Assembly: GCF_900240315.1 (NCBI RefSeq)
Contig: NZ_OEPZ01000001.1
Location: forward strand, 1 to 64,000
Source: Dorea phocaeensis
GTDB lineage: Bacteria > Bacillota > Clostridia > Lachnospirales > Lachnospiraceae
Reading direction: 5' to 3'
Length of the DNA: 64,000 bases
Part shown: piece by piece, positions 60,649-64,000 of the stretch
Numbering within the stretch: the stretch's first letter is position 1
Layout: each line of letters starts with the position of its first letter
Translations under genes and position numbers: made by a program
Notes under the pieces: generated by a model
The model's input: only the letters and a program-made list of their open reading frames with translations
Databases searched by the model: none
What the model was told of the DNA's origin: nothing

Positions 60649-61569
60649 ATGGCAGTTACAGCTAGTATGGTAAAAGAGTTAAGAGAGATGACCGGAGCAG
60701 GAATGATGGACTGCAAGAAAGCTCTTAATGAGACAAATGGTGATATGGACGCAGCAATCGAGTTCTTAAGAAAGAACGGACAGGCTAAGGCTGAGAAGAA
60801 AGCTGGAAGAATTGCAGCAGAGGGTATCGTTATGGCTGGTGTGAAGGAAGATAAGACAGCAGCTATCGTAGAAGTAAACTCTGAGACAGACTTCGTAGCT
60901 AAGAATGCTGATTTCCAGGCATATGTTCAGGCAGTTGTAAATCAGGCGCTTGCAACAAATGCAGCAGATATGGATGCATTTATGGCAGAGGCATGGAATG
61001 AAGATGCTTCTAAGACTGTAAAAGATGTTCTGACAGAGAAGATCGCAGTGATCGGTGAGAACTTAAATATCAGAAGATTTGAGAAAATCGAAGCTGAGGG
61101 ATGCGTTGTATCTTACATCCACGGTGGCGGACGTATCGGTGTTCTTGTTGAGGCTGATACAGATGTTGTTAACGATGAGATCAAGACATGCTTAAAGAAT
61201 GTAGCTATGCAGGTAGCAGCAATGTCTCCGAAGTATGTATCTCGTGATGAAGTAGAGCAGGATTTCTTAGAGCATGAGAAAGAGATTCTTCTTGCACAGG
61301 CTAAGAAAGAGAATCCAAACAAGCCAGACAATATCATTGAGAAGATGATCATCGGACGTCTGAACAAAGAGATGAAAGAGATCTGTCTGTTAGACCAGAC
61401 ATACGTACAGGACAGCGACCTTACAGTTGCTAAATACGTAGAGAAAGTTGCAAAAGAGAACGGTGCTAACGTAACAGTTAAGAAATTCGTTCGTTTTGAG
61501 ACTGGTGAAGGACTTGAGAAGAAGAACGAGGACTTCGCAGCAGAAGTTGCAGCTCAGATGGGTAAATAA
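60649..61569 (+). CDS. tsf: Translation elongation factor Ts
   Basis: The 306-residue protein begins at ATG 60649 (ATGGAGGAAAAG upstream). Key segments are VKELREMTGAGMMDCKKAL, EVNSETDFVAKN (the TDFV motif that touches EF-Tu), HGGGRIGVLVE and VAMQVAA. EF-Ts exchanges GDP for GTP on EF-Tu. A U-rich hairpin follows the stop, closing the rpsB-tsf operon. Confidence 0.97.
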   Translation: MAVTASMVKELREMTGAGMMDCKKALNETNGDMDAAIEFLRKNGQAKAEKKAGRIAAEGIVMAGVKEDKTAAIVEVNSETDFVAKNADFQAYVQAVVNQALATNAADMDAFMAEAWNEDASKTVKDVLTEKIAVIGENLNIRRFEKIEAEGCVVSYIHGGGRIGVLVEADTDVVNDEIKTCLKNVAMQVAAMSPKYVSRDEVEQDFLEHEKEILLAQAKKENPNKPDNIIEKMIIGRLNKEMKEICLLDQTYVQDSDLTVAKYVEKVAKENGANVTVKKFVRFETGEGLEKKNEDFAAEVAAQMGK

Positions 61570-61606
61570 TCCCTGTTTTGAATAACTTTTAAGAGAATTT
61601 GATAGA

Positions 61607-61640
61607 CCCTTGAAAACCTAGTGTTTTCAAGGGTTTTCTC
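61607..61640 (+). terminator. Intrinsic terminator of rpsB-tsf
   Basis: A perfect 11-bp stem CCCTTGAAAAC/GTTTTCAAGGG (61607-61617 with 61623-61633) is followed by TTTTCTC. Confidence 0.88.
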
Positions 61641-61717
61641 ATTTATAGTCCCATCCTTATAATTTCCTTATATTTCTCCTTTATCTTATATAACAGAGCA
61701 GGAAAGGAGAAATGACA

Positions 61718-62449
61718 ATGAAAGAAAAAAACAGTGCCGGATATAATGAGAATCTGGTGGAAATGAATCACATAACAAAAGTATTTCACAAGCAAAGGGC
61801 GATAGATCAAGTGTCTCTTTGTATCCCAAAGAATTGTGTATACGGTCTTCTCGGACCCAATGGGGCGGGGAAATCGACGTTACTAAAATGTCTGACAGGA
61901 ATGCTTAGACCTACAAAAGGGGAGATATTGTTTGACGGTTATCTGTGGACAAGGGAAGATTTAAATCATATCGGAGCGTTGGTTGAGACACCGCCTATTT
62001 ACGAAAATTTAAGTGCGTGGGAGAATCTAAAAGTACGTACGCTTCTTTTGGGACTTCCGGACAGCAGGATTGAGGAAGTGTTGAAAGTGGTTCGCCTCAC
62101 GAACACAGGGAAGAAAAAGGCAGGTGCATTTTCGCTTGGAATGAAACAGCGTCTTGGAATTGCTATTGCGCTTTTGAACCATCCGAAACTGCTTGTGTTG
62201 GATGAACCGGTCAATGGGCTTGATCCGGTTGGTATACAGGAGCTTCGAGAACTCATTTGTCAGTTTCCCGAAGAAGGGATTACAGTACTTGTGTCCAGCC
62301 ATATATTAAGTGAGATTGAGCAAATAGCAGACAAAATCGCAATCATCGTAGATGGCAGGGTTCACTATGAGGGAAATATTTCTGATGGCGATAATCTGGA
62401 AGCCTTGTTTATGGATATCGTAAGAAAAGCAACAAGGGAGGAAATGTAA
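61718..62449 (+). CDS. ABC transporter ATPase, lantibiotic-protection (LanF/BcrA-like)
   Basis: The start at 61718 is best spaced to GGAAAGGAGA; ATG 61712 is too close. The 243-residue ATPase has GLLGPNGAGKST (Walker A), a signature FSLGMKQRLGIA and LVLDEPVNGLDP (Walker B); the IYENLSAWENL segment is typical of BcrA/NukF/LanF types. It energises the two permeases encoded next, forming a LanFEG-like exporter that removes lantibiotics or bacitracin-like peptides from the membrane. Confidence 0.9.
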   Translation: MKEKNSAGYNENLVEMNHITKVFHKQRAIDQVSLCIPKNCVYGLLGPNGAGKSTLLKCLTGMLRPTKGEILFDGYLWTREDLNHIGALVETPPIYENLSAWENLKVRTLLLGLPDSRIEEVLKVVRLTNTGKKKAGAFSLGMKQRLGIAIALLNHPKLLVLDEPVNGLDPVGIQELRELICQFPEEGITVLVSSHILSEIEQIADKIAIIVDGRVHYEGNISDGDNLEALFMDIVRKATREEM

Positions 62450-62451
62450 GG

Positions 62452-63222
62452 ATGATCGGACAATATTTAAAGGCGGAAGCTTTGAAACATAAGCACACAT
62501 CCATGTTAAAACTTTTGATTTTGATGCCGGTTGTCTGTGCTATGCTGGCGGCAGTTCTTACCCATGTGTTTTTCGCGGTGGATGGTTATAATTGGTGGTA
62601 TATGGGGATGTATCCGGGATTGATAGCGCTGAGCTGCGGAATGCTTGTCGGGAAAGAGAAGAAGATGAAAAATCGGGCGATCTTAGCGTTACCCTGTGAT
62701 ATGGGAAGGATTTGGGATGCAAAAGTATTGTATGGAATCTTGGTCTCCGGAGCAGCGATGGTTCTTCTTATGATTCTTGTGATTGGAATCGCATTTTTAT
62801 TGGAACATGTCCTAAATGTTACCTTTATTATTCGACCGTCTCTTTTTTCGCAATTGGAGGCAGGAGTGCTTCTTTGGCTGTCTTTTGGCTGGCAGATTCC
62901 GTGGTGCCTGCTATTGGCGCAGAGGTTTGGAAGAACCGTTATGTTGTTGCTTCATGTGATACTATGTAATGTGATGGCAATCTTTTTGTCATTATCACCA
63001 ATTTATATGTTGTTCCCGGGGGCGATTGGAGCCAGAATGATGTGTCCGGTGCTAAGCATTCTTCCCAATGGACTTCCGGCACAGTCGGGTGAAATGACGT
63101 TTGCGCCGAGGCTTATGGATAGCTCCAGTATTCCCATCGGAATGGTGGCGTCTGTGATATGGTTTCTTTTGTTGTGGGGGGTTGGCAGAATCGATTATGA
63201 AAGAAGGATGAAAAGGGTATGA
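62452..63222 (+). CDS. ABC-2 permease of the LanE/MutE type
   Basis: The 256-residue protein begins IGQYLKAEALKHKHTSMLKL, the conserved cytosolic opening of LanE/EpiE/MutE permeases, and has six membrane helices (about 20-42, 50-70, 92-122, 130-158, 165-190, 222-245). It starts 2 bp after the ATPase gene and overlaps the next gene by 4 nt. With its neighbours it forms the membrane part of a lantibiotic-immunity exporter. Confidence 0.85.
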   Translation: MIGQYLKAEALKHKHTSMLKLLILMPVVCAMLAAVLTHVFFAVDGYNWWYMGMYPGLIALSCGMLVGKEKKMKNRAILALPCDMGRIWDAKVLYGILVSGAAMVLLMILVIGIAFLLEHVLNVTFIIRPSLFSQLEAGVLLWLSFGWQIPWCLLLAQRFGRTVMLLLHVILCNVMAIFLSLSPIYMLFPGAIGARMMCPVLSILPNGLPAQSGEMTFAPRLMDSSSIPIGMVASVIWFLLLWGVGRIDYERRMKRV

Positions 63223-63965
63223 GACAGTTTGTAAGGTTATGTATTGGGGAGTGTTATAAGACGAAGCACACCATCATTCCAGCGCTTCATATAGGGATTC
63301 CACTGGTGGGCAGCGTGGCACTGCTGCTTTATCACCACTTTTCCAAGGTGGAGACGATGGTACAGTTATCAACCTTTTCGCAGTTGATCGGACTTGCCTT
63401 TCCTTTCATTGTCAGTCTTGTCTGCGCCTGTCAAATAGCGCTGGAAGAAGGTAATCACTTCCAGACCTTTTTAGGAGGAAGTGGAGGCTGGCTTCGTTCC
63501 TTTTGGGCAAAGTGTCTGGTGCTTCAAATCGCAGGGGGAGCATCGGTGGTGATCGGTATGGGTTCCTTTGCGTTGGGAGAAAGCTATCTTCTTGGGAATG
63601 CAGATCTTCCCAGTATATTATATATGGAGATAGCGGCAGGACTATGGCTTGGAAGTCTGATACAATATCCGATTCATCTATTTTTGAATCTGCGGTTTTC
63701 GCAGTCGGTGTCTATGGGAATTGGCGTGATCCAGTCTGTATTGGCAGCCCTTCTTATCACTGGGCTTGGAGAAGGAATCTGGCAGTTTCTTCCCTGCTCT
63801 TGGAGCATTCGGTTCTCAGCGGAGATTCTAAAAAGATTTCTCGGTTTGGGAACAGACTTCGGACGGGGAATCTTTGGATTGATAAGTATCAGTGTTTGTG
63901 CCATAATTTCTCTATGGTTTCAATATAGGGGAGAACTGGCAGCAGCTTCCGCACATGCAGAATAG
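63219..63965 (+). CDS. ABC-2 permease of the LanG/MutG type
   Basis: The 248-residue protein opens with RQFVRLCIGECYKTKHTIIP, typical for LanG/EpiG permeases, and has six membrane helices. The start ATGA overlaps the previous stop. It completes the LanFEG trio; the LanA structural gene and lan modification genes are not in the window. A further gene starts 15 bp after its stop. Confidence 0.85.
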   Translation: MRQFVRLCIGECYKTKHTIIPALHIGIPLVGSVALLLYHHFSKVETMVQLSTFSQLIGLAFPFIVSLVCACQIALEEGNHFQTFLGGSGGWLRSFWAKCLVLQIAGGASVVIGMGSFALGESYLLGNADLPSILYMEIAAGLWLGSLIQYPIHLFLNLRFSQSVSMGIGVIQSVLAALLITGLGEGIWQFLPCSWSIRFSAEILKRFLGLGTDFGRGIFGLISISVCAIISLWFQYRGELAAASAHAE

Positions 63966-63980
63966 GAGAGAGGATGTGAG

Positions 63981-64000
63981 ATGGTGGAAAATATAAGGAT
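63981..64000 (+). CDS. Start of a further gene, cut by the window edge
   Basis: ATG GTG GAA AAT ATA AGG (MVENIR) follows GAGAGGATGTGAG at a proper distance. LanFEG operons often end with a two-component regulator, and MVENIRI-type openings occur in response regulators, but six codons do not allow an identification. Confidence 0.35.

Noticed and set aside
1..64000. CRISPR arrays, rRNA and tRNA genes
   Set aside because: No regularly spaced direct repeats, rRNA-like segments or cloverleaf-capable sequences were recognised by eye on either strand; a covariance search could still find a missed tRNA.

Overview
The window looks like chromosome of a Gram-positive, anaerobic gut clostridium, most likely a Lachnospiraceae member. 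Supporting signs are AGGAGG-type ribosome binding sites, frequent TTG/GTG-tolerant starts, a Ktr plus Kdp potassium locus with KdpD-type sensors, an iron-only hydrogenase-like protein, DegV, YerC/YecD, DUF1836 and DUF3783 proteins, an NlpC/P60 hydrolase with a coiled coil, and a LanFEG-type transporter. No rRNA, tRNA or CRISPR array was recognised.

Layout: 1-1.9 kb is the lysis end of a prophage (XhlA-like protein, holin, GH25 endolysin). It abuts the 5' third of a substrate-binding lipoprotein gene whose remainder is missing, so the phage probably sits inside that gene. 2.2-5.7 kb holds a secreted nuclease, small hypotheticals, a PHP-family phosphatase and a TrpR-like regulator. 5.8-18.2 kb is a potassium locus: ktrB-ktrA, a full-length KdpD kinase and KdpE, then kdpABC and a second KdpD that lacks the kinase module. 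Two 45-residue membrane peptides in this locus were found by reading the sequence directly. 18.3-24.7 kb is housekeeping (DUF1836, DUF3783, PcrA, NYN/OST-HTH protein, RlmD-like methyltransferase).

24.8-36.0 kb is an AT-rich accessory insert. A consensus sigma-A promoter drives a tightly packed five-gene operon: a C5-cytosine methyltransferase with its own HTH domain, an McrB-like AAA+ GTPase, an McrC-like PD-(D/E)XK nuclease, a HamA-like DUF1837 protein and a HamB-like SF2 helicase. This reads as a LlaJI/BsuMI-style restriction-modification module joined to a Hachiman-like module. Behind it lie mobile-element remains: iterated CCCAT motifs, a small basic protein, a structured leader, a chimeric ORF, a small ORF that seems to start with CTG, and a group II intron with a decayed reverse transcriptase placed directly after a terminator.

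36.0-38.5 kb is an Ntn-hydrolase-MarR-DegV operon. 38.6-46.4 kb is a phospho-signalling cluster (WG-repeat zinc-ribbon protein, FHA-FHA-ABC exporter, FHA protein, Ser/Thr kinase with TPRs, small membrane proteins), resembling the FHA-ABC transporter/kinase pair Rv1747/PknF of mycobacteria. 46.5-57.5 kb contains a PgsA-cardiolipin synthase fusion, endonuclease IV, TrmO, a GNAT enzyme, a cytidylate-kinase-like protein, a cytosolic ParB-like/BMP fusion, a metallophosphoesterase, a hydrogenase-like protein, Dus, a ProX-like protein and a decayed phage metallopeptidase. 57.5-64 kb holds a CPBP protease, an NlpC/P60 hydrolase, rpsB-tsf and a LanFEG-like transporter running off the right edge.
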